Positions 1 through 6,960 of a stretch of 10,266 bases of DNA are shown piece after piece (position 1 is the first letter of the stretch; every line of letters starts with the position of its first letter). The notes under the pieces are model-generated. The model was not told the DNA's origin. It did no database searches and was given only the letters and a program-made list of their open reading frames with translations. The translations under genes and the position numbers were made by a program. The stretch lies in contig CAYMSH010000233.1 of assembly GCA_964392945.1 (NCBI GenBank), positions 1 to 10,266 on the forward strand, read 5' to 3'. Origin of the DNA: BS750m-G57 sp964392945 (GTDB taxonomy: Bacteria; Planctomycetota; Phycisphaerae; SM23-33).

Positions 1-1
1 T

Positions 2-2506
2 ACAATGCGCAACAAGCCGACTGAAAGCACGCTGGAGGCGGCGTTTGATCTTGGCGCACTGGCGGCGCAACTGTCGAACTTCGTAGACATGAAAGGCGCC
101 GGGCTCAGCGGAGTGATGCACGCCAATATCAAGGCCTCGCGTGAGAAACCCGGCGACACGCGAGCCTCTATCAAGGCAGTGGTCAAAGCAGACAAGGCGC
201 ATTACGCGCCGGCCAAACCATCGGATACCGAGCCGATGACATTCTCCGGCCAGGCCGACTGGACCGGCACGGCGGACTACAGCAAACAGACCATCGCCGC
301 AACTGGCAAAGCCGTTCTGCAGGGCATACTACTGAAGATCGGCGACAAGCAGATCCGCCAGGACCAGGCCTCGCTGGACCACGACGTGACTGTCGATCTG
401 GACAAGAGCAACGCCGCGATAACCAAACTCGAACTCACATCCGACCCGGCCGCGTTCAGCCTCAGCGGCAAGATCGAACAGTTCGACAAGAAACCGATCG
501 TAGACGTCGCGGGCAAGTACGCGATCGCCTGGGCCGAACTGACCCCGATCATCCGTCAATTGGCGCCCGATCTGCCCGAGACGCTGGCCTCGCTGGCCAA
601 AACATCCGGAACGTTCGAACTGGCCGATTCGGGCCAACTGGCCAAGGGGCAGTTCTCGCTAAGCGGCCAGGTCGCCGAACTCAAGGGGCAGTTCTCCGCC
701 GCGCACACCAAAGAACCGATCGGAGCGATAATCGAGCGAGCGGTAGATGCCGTCGTCGCCAGCAAGCCGCTGACGCTTCCCGAGATCTCGCTGTCGATGA
801 ACGGCCACATACTCTGCGCTCCGGCGCTTACGGCTATCGGCCCGCTGGTCGAACTGCCGAAAGATCTCAAGCTCACGGGGGGACGAATCGAAATCAGCAG
901 CCTGTCGTTCCAAGGCGGAAGCAAACCGAAACTGGCGACTGACATCCTGGTCAGCGGCCTGGCCGGTTCCCGCGCAGGCAAGCCAGTCAAGCTCGACGAC
1001 ATAACCGTCCTGGCCACGGCCAGACTGGACAACACCAACCGATTGCGAATCGAGAAAGCCGTCTTCAGTTCCGGATTCGCACAAGCCAACGCCTCGGGCT
1101 CAATCGGTAACTTCACGCTGAAGGCCAACGCGGATCTGCCAAAACTCAAGAGCCAACTCGACCCGTTCCTGGACATGCAGGCGACGCTGGCCGGGTCGAT
1201 CACTCTTGACGCGACGATAAAGAAGGTCGGCGATTCCTACGACAACCTTGACGCCAGCGTGAACGCACAGGCCAAGGACTTCCAGTATGTTCCCAAACCG
1301 CCGGCCGGAGCGAAAACCAAACCTGCGAGCCTCAAACCGCGTACGTTCACAATCACCTCCAACGCCCTGGTGAACTTGAAGACCGATGTTATACGCATCA
1401 CAACCGCCGAGGCGAAATTCCAGCCGGAGCTGCTTACGGTGAACCTTGGCGGAAATGTCAGCAAGATAAAATCACAGTGGACGCTCGACCTGGCCGGCAC
1501 GTATTCGGGCCAGTGGGAGGAGATCAACAGGTTGATGGAGGAACTCTCGCCTGGAGCGACGGAAACTATCGCACTGGCGGGAAAGACCAGCGGCAAATTC
1601 ATCGCCACCGGCGCGCTGGCCAATCCCGAGGTGACAACTACCGACGACGGTTTGTCAGGCAACACGGTCCTGGCATGGGACAAAGGCAACGCCCTGGGCC
1701 TGCCACTGGGCCAGGGCAAAATAAGCCCGAAGCTGAGCAAGAATCGCCTCGTTCTACCGGTGAGCAAATTCAGCGCCAGCGAGGGGACCGTGCAGATAGG
1801 CGCGACTGTCGATATGAGCGGCAAGGAACCGGTCCTGCGCCTCCCGCCTACGCTCCAGGTCATGGACGAGGTCCAACTGACCCAGAAGTTCAGCAAGGAA
1901 GTGCTCAGCCGCGTCAATCCGATCTTCGCCGGTCTGGGCTACATAAGAGGCAAGGCGGCGCTGCGCCTCGACGGGGTCGAAATACCGATGGGCGAAAGCA
2001 TGAACACCGGCGGCAAAGGCACAGGAAGGCTCGACCTGTCCGACATGCGTGTCAAGCCGTCAGGAATTCTGACCCAACTGCTGAAATGGCAAGGCGTGCC
2101 GACGGAGGTCGACTACTACACCGTCGATGTAAGCGGCATGGACTTCCTCGTCCGCAAGGGCGGAATCGAATACGACAACTTCACGTTCACCTTCCCCAAG
2201 GACCTGAAGATCGGCTTCTCCGGCCGAGTGGGATTCGACGACACCGTTGAGATGAAAGTCTTTACGCCGGTAACCGCGGCGCTGCTGAACAAACTCGGCG
2301 TTTCCGGCCCGACGACCGAATATGCGCGAGTGCTGAAGGGCGCCCGGATCGCCATTCCCATGAGCGGAACGCGGAAACTACCGAAGCTCGACCTGTCGAG
2401 AGTAGATGTCAAACCGTTGATCAAGAAAGCCGCCGAGAACCTGCTGAAAGAGAAAGCCGGAGGCCTGCTCAGGGACCGGCTCTTCCCGAAGCTCAAGATC
2501 CCGTAA
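2..2506 (+). CDS. AsmA-like envelope protein, C-terminal part (5' end outside window)
   Basis: The reading frame is open to the left edge. The first ATG (5) lies inside repetitive domain sequence, has no signal peptide or membrane anchor after it and no visible ribosome site, so the true start is upstream. About 834 residues are visible. They are dominated by alternating short beta-strand stretches with repeated 'sGxvxxLKgqf'-like segments, typical of AsmA/TamB-like proteins. The last 200 residues fit an AsmA C-terminal region: 'RLDLSDMRVKPSGILTQLL', then 'FSGRVGFDDTVEMKVFTPV', then a basic amphipathic helix near 'IKKAAENLLKEKAGGLL'. Family members are usually anchored in the inner membrane by one N-terminal helix and span the periplasm as a lipid-conducting beta groove; the anchor would lie off-window. 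Whether this protein moves lipids is inference. It ends 7 bp before the convergent sulfur gene, with no terminator hairpin seen between them. Family is fairly sure, exact function is not. Confidence 0.75.
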   Translation, partial: TMRNKPTESTLEAAFDLGALAAQLSNFVDMKGAGLSGVMHANIKASREKPGDTRASIKAVVKADKAHYAPAKPSDTEPMTFSGQADWTGTADYSKQTIAATGKAVLQGILLKIGDKQIRQDQASLDHDVTVDLDKSNAAITKLELTSDPAAFSLSGKIEQFDKKPIVDVAGKYAIAWAELTPIIRQLAPDLPETLASLAKTSGTFELADSGQLAKGQFSLSGQVAELKGQFSAAHTKEPIGAIIERAVDAVVASKPLTLPEISLSMNGHILCAPALTAIGPLVELPKDLKLTGGRIEISSLSFQGGSKPKLATDILVSGLAGSRAGKPVKLDDITVLATARLDNTNRLRIEKAVFSSGFAQANASGSIGNFTLKANADLPKLKSQLDPFLDMQATLAGSITLDATIKKVGDSYDNLDASVNAQAKDFQYVPKPPAGAKTKPASLKPRTFTITSNALVNLKTDVIRITTAEAKFQPELLTVNLGGNVSKIKSQWTLDLAGTYSGQWEEINRLMEELSPGATETIALAGKTSGKFIATGALANPEVTTTDDGLSGNTVLAWDKGNALGLPLGQGKISPKLSKNRLVLPVSKFSASEGTVQIGATVDMSGKEPVLRLPPTLQVMDEVQLTQKFSKEVLSRVNPIFAGLGYIRGKAALRLDGVEIPMGESMNTGGKGTGRLDLSDMRVKPSGILTQLLKWQGVPTEVDYYTVDVSGMDFLVRKGGIEYDNFTFTFPKDLKIGFSGRVGFDDTVEMKVFTPVTAALLNKLGVSGPTTEYARVLKGARIAIPMSGTRKLPKLDLSRVDVKPLIKKAAENLLKEKAGGLLRDRLFPKLKIP

Positions 2507-2513
2507 GCCGTCT

Positions 2514-3785
2514 CTACATAGCGCAACCGCCGCCGGAGCCGCCGTCCAGCGAGCACGTGCCGCCTGTCGGGGCTTTGGCCTGTATCGCCTTGCGGTTGTA
2601 CGGCAGCTTCATCAGGAGCATGCCCATCATGCAGGTGTTCGACACGCCGGCGAACAGCAGACCCGATCCGACAAAGAGCGGTATCCCGAAGAACCACGGG
2701 CTGACCAGCAGGCCCAGGAGGCTGCCGATCAGCACCAGCGATCCGGCGATTGTTCGCACCTGCCGTTCGAGAGAGACCGGGACCTTCTCGCGGATTACCG
2801 GGGCGTCCTGTTTCATCCATGCCTTTATGGCGCCTGTCATAACCGTAACCTGGCTTGCCCCGGCGGCCGCCAGCACGTCGGCGGCCATCGCAGCACGTGC
2901 GCCCGACAGGCACGAAAGTATGAAGTTCTGATCCGATCCGACAACTTCCTCCAGCCGCCCGGCGAGCGAATCAAGCGGAATGTTCCGCGACTGTTCGATC
3001 CTGACGGCCTGGTATTCTTCAGGCCGCCTCACGTCGAGGATTGTCCAGGACTCGTCGGACGACTCGAGCCTGGCCCTGGCCTCGTCAACGGATATTTGCT
3101 CAACCGGCCGGGCCGAGCCTTCCCGGTTGGCCTGGATTATGGCGTCCATATTGAACGGTTTGGCCAGCACCTTTGATCGCGCGTTGTCCCAGAACGCCTG
3201 GCGATCGGACTCGATCATGTACGGATTAGTCGCCTTCTCCTGAGCGATAGTCGAAGTGGTGTTACCCTTGTAATCGTGGGCCGGCCAGACGATCGTTTCG
3301 TCCGGCAGTTCCTTGAGTTTGCTCAGCGTATCGAACATGTCCTCCGGCGATCCGTTCTGGAAGTCGGTTCGCCCGACGGCTCCGATCAGCAGCACGTCGC
3401 CGGTGAATACCGCCCCGGAGCCGGCAAGAGCGATGCTGTCGTCGGTGTGACCCGGCGCGGGGATCACCTGGAGCGCCGCCTGGCCGAACTCTACGGTGTC
3501 ACCCTGGGAGACTTTTCGAATATCCAACTGCGAAGCGGCGTTAGACGACATGACGATCGGGCATTTGTACTCATCGGCCAGCAGCCCGGCCGACGACAGG
3601 TGATCGGCGTGCGTGTGGGTATCAACGATCGCCGCCAGCGTGAGCCCTTCGGCGTCGATGTGGTCCCGATAGGCCTGGACCTTCGTTATATGCGGATCGA
3701 TCAGAACAGCCTGTTTTTCCGACTCGAGCATGTAAGACATGCAGTAGCCGGACTGAATCTGCTTGACGGAGAATTCGTTCGCCAT
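2514..3785 (-). CDS. Persulfide dioxygenase-rhodanese-YgaP-type membrane fusion
   Basis: A 423-residue protein in three parts. Residues 1-205 are a metallo-beta-lactamase fold of the ETHE1-like persulfide dioxygenase type: H57-x-H59-x-D61-H62, H113, D130 and H170 are the expected metal and fold residues, and 'GRTDFQ' (138-143) plus 'PAHDYKG' (168-174) are ETHE1-type signatures. Residues 230-330 are a rhodanese domain with catalytic C292 in the loop 'CLSGAR'. Residues 338-402 closely resemble the membrane part of E. coli YgaP (DUF2892): two hydrophobic helices (about 346-362 and 366-382), then 'AGVSNTCMMG', with C385 at the place of YgaP's membrane-domain cysteine. The tail is glycine-rich with C411 and C421. 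Likely role: oxidise glutathione or other low-molecular-weight persulfide to sulfite at the membrane, with the rhodanese passing on sulfane sulfur. The start at 3785 is preferred to an in-frame ATG at 3866 because it has a GAAAGG ribosome site and the promoter would put transcription start next to 3866. No neighbouring sulfur genes are seen. Confidence 0.9.
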   Translation of the reverse strand: MANEFSVKQIQSGYCMSYMLESEKQAVLIDPHITKVQAYRDHIDAEGLTLAAIVDTHTHADHLSSAGLLADEYKCPIVMSSNAASQLDIRKVSQGDTVEFGQAALQVIPAPGHTDDSIALAGSGAVFTGDVLLIGAVGRTDFQNGSPEDMFDTLSKLKELPDETIVWPAHDYKGNTTSTIAQEKATNPYMIESDRQAFWDNARSKVLAKPFNMDAIIQANREGSARPVEQISVDEARARLESSDESWTILDVRRPEEYQAVRIEQSRNIPLDSLAGRLEEVVGSDQNFILSCLSGARAAMAADVLAAAGASQVTVMTGAIKAWMKQDAPVIREKVPVSLERQVRTIAGSLVLIGSLLGLLVSPWFFGIPLFVGSGLLFAGVSNTCMMGMLLMKLPYNRKAIQAKAPTGGTCSLDGGSGGGCAM

Positions 3786-3792
3786 GGTTTGA

Positions 3793-3798
3793 CCTTTC
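3793..3798 (-). promoter_or_regulatory. Ribosome binding site deciding the start of the persulfide dioxygenase fusion
   Basis: On the minus strand GAAAGG lies 7 nt before the ATG at 3785. The alternative ATG at 3866 would add 27 residues (beginning MFCYARR) unlike any MBL-fold N-terminus and has no comparable site. Confidence 0.6.
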
Positions 3799-3874
3799 GT
3801 ATTTCGGTCCGCCGGGGACGGAGGAATGACACTCAGCGGCACGAGCCTGCGCGCGTAACAAAACAAGTACGATA

Positions 3875-3903
3875 ATTATATCATCGCGAACTGTCGGCGG
3901 CAA
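3875..3903 (-). promoter_or_regulatory. Sigma70-type promoter for the persulfide dioxygenase fusion
   Basis: Read on the minus strand: -35 TTGCCG (3898-3903, 4 of 6 to consensus), a 17-nt spacer and a perfect -10 TATAAT (3875-3880). Transcription would begin near 3868, giving a leader of about 80 nt before the ATG at 3785. The promoter sits in the 136-bp gap after the ThuA-like/DUF1080 gene, so the sulfur gene probably has its own transcript although both genes share a strand. The -10 box lies inside an imperfect dyad at 3870-3886. Confidence 0.55.
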
Positions 3904-3921
3904 TACGACTCGATGATCGGG

Positions 3922-5496
3922 CTATTTAAGTCGCTTGATGTAGATGTTCCTGAACTGGATCAGGCTGGAAGCAGGCTTGAATTTTCCCGTTTTTCCGACC
4001 GGGCCGCCGTGATGCTGGAGAACGATCGGGCCTTCGTCCGGAATGCCGGGCATCTGGGAGTTTTCCAGGACGGTTTTGCCGTTGAGGATCGCAGTTACGC
4101 GATCGCCGGTAACCGTAATATCAAATGCGTTCCACTGGCCCACGGGGTTGTCGGCTTTGACCTTCGGGACCGCTCCGGCGCGGACTTCCGGCGACAGCTT
4201 CCTGTCCAGTCTAATACCGTACATCTCGCCGGATCCGCAGGACCAGCACCAGAGATTCATCTGGGCCTTGCCGTAGCCGCGCGGGAAAATTCCGGAATCG
4301 GCGTTCGGCGTCGGGGTGATGATGACTTTCCCGTTCTTGTCCTTTTTGTAGGAGCCGTCCGGCAGGATAGTCGGCATGGGGTACAGACCGCTGGTCCGCT
4401 TGAACCGCCACTCGATGTACAGTCTGTAGTTGCCGTACTTGTCTTTGGACACGAGATTCTTGTTGCCTTTGGCTTCTGACGATGCGTCGTAGTCGATCAC
4501 GCCGTCGAGGACTTTCCAGTGTCCGTTGTCGCCTTTGGGAAGGATCCAGCCGCTCATATCCTTACCGTTGAACATGCTGACGAAACCGTCCTTGAGCAGT
4601 TTCTTCGGGTCGGCCATTCCCGCACCGCTGGTCTTCAACGGTCCGCTGGGCGTGGTGTCGGCCTCGAGATCGCCGAGTGCGAACTGGATGCCGTCGAGAT
4701 AGAACTGCAGCAGCTTGGGCTCCAGGAATATCTTGGGGTTGTGTCCCAGCGAACAGTAAAACACTTTGCCCTTGCCGTACTTTCGGACCCAGGCGATCGC
4801 GTTGTCGTTGTCGGCCCGCTTGCCGCGCTTCTTTACGATGTCCATGTCCAGCGTCAGCAGGATGCGGAGTTTCTCTCGCGTGTAGATCTTTGCGAACTGG
4901 TATATCTCGTCGCTGATCGGGAACCCCTTGCCGCCGAACACTTTCGTCAGCCGGTGATCCGGATCGTCGATCTTGACGGCGACTTTTCCGGACCATGGAT
5001 GACCGGTGAAGAATCCGCCGAAGACCTCGCCGAACTTGTTGTCGGTAGCCGAGTGGATGCCCACGAGTCCCCCGCCGGCCGACACGTAATCGGCGAGATT
5101 CTTGACCAGCGTCTTGCCGTTGGCGGCGTTGCCTGCCCCGCCGGTTGAATTATTCACGCAGATCGCGTCGAACTCCTTGAGTTTCTCCGGGATCATGATC
5201 GCGGCCATGTCTTTGGTGTTGCGAATGAACGTCAACTCGAACGCCTTGGTCTGCTCGGCCATCAGTTCGAGGGCCTTTTCACCAGCGAATCGCCCTTGAT
5301 TATGACTCTGGTACGACAGCACGAGCATCTTTCGCGGCTTCTTGGGCTTGGCCGAGGCCTGCTTGGGGATGGCGGCTTTCATTATCGCGACGTCGGCGTC
5401 GCTGGGACCGCCCTTTCTCGGAGCAGCGTAAGAACTGCTGGACAAGATCAGGGCGAATCCCAAAGCTGCAATGAGCGACAGTGTTGTACGTTTCAT
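3922..5496 (-). CDS. Secreted ThuA-like + DUF1080 (3-keto-disaccharide hydrolase) protein
   Basis: A 524-residue protein. Residues 1-25 form a Sec signal peptide (basic start, hydrophobic core, cleavage likely after 'SYA'). Residues about 56-277 are a ThuA-like, glutamine-amidotransferase-type flavodoxin fold, with 'GGGLVGIHSATD' (141-152) and the late 'GKGKVFYCSLGH' (241-252). Residues about 305-523 are DUF1080, a concanavalin-like beta-sandwich opening with 'MFNGKDMSGW', then 'DSGIFPRG' (400-407) and 'IVLQHHGGPV' (491-500), ending in the family's 'IQFRNIYIK'. DUF1080 members are linked to hydrolysis of 3-keto-glycosides; ThuA-like domains occur in sugar-utilisation loci, with no reaction I can assign here. 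The product probably acts in the periplasm or outside the cell. The start at 5496 is chosen over an ATG at 5619 because it has an AAAGGA site and a signal peptide directly after it. The gene is divergent from the methyltransferase fusion across 108 bp. Domain calls are firm; substrate is unknown. Confidence 0.9.
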   Translation of the reverse strand: MKRTTLSLIAALGFALILSSSSYAAPRKGGPSDADVAIMKAAIPKQASAKPKKPRKMLVLSYQSHNQGRFAGEKALELMAEQTKAFELTFIRNTKDMAAIMIPEKLKEFDAICVNNSTGGAGNAANGKTLVKNLADYVSAGGGLVGIHSATDNKFGEVFGGFFTGHPWSGKVAVKIDDPDHRLTKVFGGKGFPISDEIYQFAKIYTREKLRILLTLDMDIVKKRGKRADNDNAIAWVRKYGKGKVFYCSLGHNPKIFLEPKLLQFYLDGIQFALGDLEADTTPSGPLKTSGAGMADPKKLLKDGFVSMFNGKDMSGWILPKGDNGHWKVLDGVIDYDASSEAKGNKNLVSKDKYGNYRLYIEWRFKRTSGLYPMPTILPDGSYKKDKNGKVIITPTPNADSGIFPRGYGKAQMNLWCWSCGSGEMYGIRLDRKLSPEVRAGAVPKVKADNPVGQWNAFDITVTGDRVTAILNGKTVLENSQMPGIPDEGPIVLQHHGGPVGKTGKFKPASSLIQFRNIYIKRLK

Positions 5497-5504
5497 GGTG
5501 TGTG

Positions 5505-5510
5505 TCCTTT
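5505..5510 (-). promoter_or_regulatory. Ribosome binding site deciding the start of the ThuA-like/DUF1080 gene
   Basis: AAAGGA on the minus strand, 8 nt before the ATG at 5496. It supports this start over the in-frame ATG at 5619, which would place 41 extra residues before the signal peptide and would run through the whole divergent promoter region. Confidence 0.6.
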
Positions 5511-5518
5511 CAGGTTTA

Positions 5519-5547
5519 ATCATAGACGCAGGGGCCCGGCGAGTCCA
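5519..5547 (-). promoter_or_regulatory. Candidate promoter for the ThuA-like/DUF1080 gene
   Basis: Minus strand: -35 TGGACT (5542-5547, 4 of 6), a 17-nt spacer and -10 TATGAT (5519-5524, 5 of 6). Predicted transcription start is near 5512, leaving a leader of only about 16 nt that contains the AAAGGA site. Support comes from spacing and position; it is untested. Confidence 0.4.
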
Positions 5548-5554
5548 CCGCCCC

Positions 5555-5582
5555 TTGATTGATTTCCGCAGGGACGCATAAT
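5555..5582 (+). promoter_or_regulatory. Candidate promoter for the methyltransferase fusion/GDPD operon
   Basis: Plus strand: -35 TTGATT (5555-5560, 4 of 6), a 16-nt spacer and -10 CATAAT (5577-5582, 5 of 6). Transcription would start near 5589, so the ATG at 5581 would be upstream of the message and the ATG at 5605 would be used. It lies back to back with the minus-strand promoter, the two -35 boxes being only 7 bp apart. Confidence 0.35.
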
Positions 5583-5592
5583 GAACTGCAAC

Positions 5593-5598
5593 AAGGAG
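5593..5598 (+). promoter_or_regulatory. Strong ribosome binding site deciding the start of the methyltransferase fusion
   Basis: AAGGAG lies 6 nt before the ATG at 5605 and is the best Shine-Dalgarno match in the window. It lies inside the reading frame if the ATG at 5581 were used, so 5605 is the better start; a signal peptide follows directly. Confidence 0.7.
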
Positions 5599-5604
5599 AC
5601 TGGC

Positions 5605-6930
5605 ATGAAATGCCTGCAACTGGCTATTACGTGTACTTTCATCGTTTCGCTTTTGGCTCCGACGGCGATGAGCCTGGCCGTCGAATCCGACTTCGCGATC
5701 AGCCTGCCGGCGGTCTGTTCGTTGACCGAGCGGTTGAACACGTTCGACGAGAAACTGCCCGACCCGAACAAACTCGGCATGAAAGAAGTCATCGCCTACG
5801 AAGAGAACGCACAGTTCACTTATATGGTGGGCCGCACGCCGGTTTCGTTGCGGCGGATATTCTTCGTCAAACCGGCCACGCTGGTCATCAGCGACGTGCT
5901 TGACAAGACGCCGGACAAACCGGCGACATGGTATATCGGCGTCGATAAGGCGCCGAAGATCGAGAATCGCAAGATCACGTTCGATGGCGGGGTCTGCGAG
6001 ACGATCCTACCGATCGAGGCGGAAGTCAAGCCCGCCAAGAAGGCTGTCGGAGTAACGGCCAAACACAACTACTCGCGCATATTCGTTCACGTGCTGCATC
6101 TCGGCGACGCTGAGAAATCGGAGATCGCAACAACTAAACGGATCGGCGAGGGGCATATCCCCCAACTTTCGATCAAGAGCGGCGACGTTGAATTCAATGT
6201 CGTTCTCCCGCCGGAGCGGGCCCTGGCCGGCAGTGTTGCTATCACGAATTCCGCCGACGCAAAGAAGAGCGTCGATCGCAGACTCCTGCCGTCAGGCATT
6301 CTTCCGCACGGCGAGAAGATCGTTAAGATGATGAAGAGATGGGACAACGCCTACCGCAACTATAACCGCCCGGGCTGGGACTCCGGTCGAGTGGCGTTCG
6401 AACTCCGCAAGATCGTCGAAAACGGAACCCTCAAGCCGTGCCGCACGGTAATCCTGGGCTGCGGGACCGGAACCAACGCCGAATACCTCGCCGGCAAGGG
6501 CTTCGAGGTGACCGCCATCGACATATCGCCGACCTGCCTGGTGATGGCCAAGAGAAAATCCGACGTCAGCGGGTCGGGCGTTAAATGGATGCTGGCCGAC
6601 GTGCTCTCGCCGCCTGACATGAAACCGTTTGACTTCATCTTCGATCGCGGATGCTACCACAACATCCGCAAACACAACGCCGCGGGTTTCATAAAGGCCT
6701 CGAACAAGCTTTCCAAGCCGGGCACGAAGTTCATGCTGCTGGCCGGTAGTGCGGCCGAGAAACGGCACTGGGGCCCGCCGCGCATAAAGGAATCCGAAAT
6801 CCGCGGCGACTTCTCGCCATCGTTCAAGATCGAATCGATGACCCAGTCGTGGTTCGATCTGAACAGAAAAGGCCACAGCAAAAAAGGCCCGTGGGCCTGG
6901 TGCGTGATGATGACCAGAAAGAAAGAATAG
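5605..6930 (+). CDS. Signal-peptide protein: heparinase II/III C-terminal-like domain fused to SAM methyltransferase
   Basis: A 441-residue protein. Residues 1-25 look like a Sec signal peptide (MKCLQLAITC, then a hydrophobic core to 'PTAMSLA'). Residues about 60-215 resemble the C-terminal beta-sandwich of heparinase II/III lyases: 'RRIFFVKPATLVISDVLD' (83-100) matches the usual R-x-h-x-FVKP-x-x-h-V-h-D pattern, and 'RIFVHVLHLGD' (158-168) matches the family's F-h-H-V-L strand. The catalytic alpha-toroid is absent. Residues about 228-437 are a class I SAM-dependent methyltransferase: 'RWDNAYRNYNRPGWDSGR' (245-262), motif I 'LGCGTGTN' (284-291), acidic D306 after 'VTAI', 'ADVLSP' (331-336) and 'DRGCYH' (347-352), as in small TPMT-like enzymes. 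The frame is continuous, with no frameshift. Substrate is unknown. An exported methyltransferase is odd because SAM is cytoplasmic. It is followed 30 bp later by the GH-like/GDPD gene. The methyltransferase call is firm; the heparinase-like call is moderate. Confidence 0.85.
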   Translation: MKCLQLAITCTFIVSLLAPTAMSLAVESDFAISLPAVCSLTERLNTFDEKLPDPNKLGMKEVIAYEENAQFTYMVGRTPVSLRRIFFVKPATLVISDVLDKTPDKPATWYIGVDKAPKIENRKITFDGGVCETILPIEAEVKPAKKAVGVTAKHNYSRIFVHVLHLGDAEKSEIATTKRIGEGHIPQLSIKSGDVEFNVVLPPERALAGSVAITNSADAKKSVDRRLLPSGILPHGEKIVKMMKRWDNAYRNYNRPGWDSGRVAFELRKIVENGTLKPCRTVILGCGTGTNAEYLAGKGFEVTAIDISPTCLVMAKRKSDVSGSGVKWMLADVLSPPDMKPFDFIFDRGCYHNIRKHNAAGFIKASNKLSKPGTKFMLLAGSAAEKRHWGPPRIKESEIRGDFSPSFKIESMTQSWFDLNRKGHSKKGPWAWCVMMTRKKE

Positions 6931-6960
6931 TCAAACGCCTGACAAGCCGGGAGCACGAAT

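Noticed and set aside
556..1917. Long minus-strand open frames (about 215 and 226 codons) opposite the AsmA-like gene
   Set aside because: They are antisense shadows of a GC-rich gene, with low-complexity Ser/Arg/Leu translations, no ribosome sites and no recognisable motifs.
2116..2913. Long minus-strand open frame (265 codons) crossing the AsmA/sulfur gene junction
   Set aside because: It lies in other frames of two well-supported genes; its translation is Arg/Gly-rich without any domain and it reads through the rhodanese coding region in the wrong frame.
2514..3785. Reading the MBL domain as a beta-lactamase or glyoxalase II
   Set aside because: The GRTDFQ and PAHDYKG signatures and the fused rhodanese fit ETHE1-like persulfide dioxygenase better; there is no glyoxalase II C-terminal helical domain.
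3276..3875. Plus-strand open frame of 199 codons opposite the persulfide dioxygenase
   Set aside because: It is antisense to a gene with clear catalytic motifs; its translation has only Arg/Gly/Asp-rich composition and no domain.
4519..5148. Plus-strand open frame of 209 codons opposite the ThuA-like/DUF1080 gene
   Set aside because: It is a shadow frame: the opposite strand encodes a recognised two-domain protein, and no start signal or motif is present here.
6292..6876. Minus-strand open frame of 194 codons opposite the methyltransferase domain
   Set aside because: It is antisense to the conserved methyltransferase motifs and its translation is Arg/Val-rich without a recognisable fold.
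5605..6930. Methyltransferase fusion as a sequencing or frameshift artefact joining two genes
   Set aside because: The frame is continuous through the linker (residues 215-245), codon use does not change, and there is no stop/start pair or deletion scar. A true fusion is more likely, though an ancient deletion cannot be excluded.
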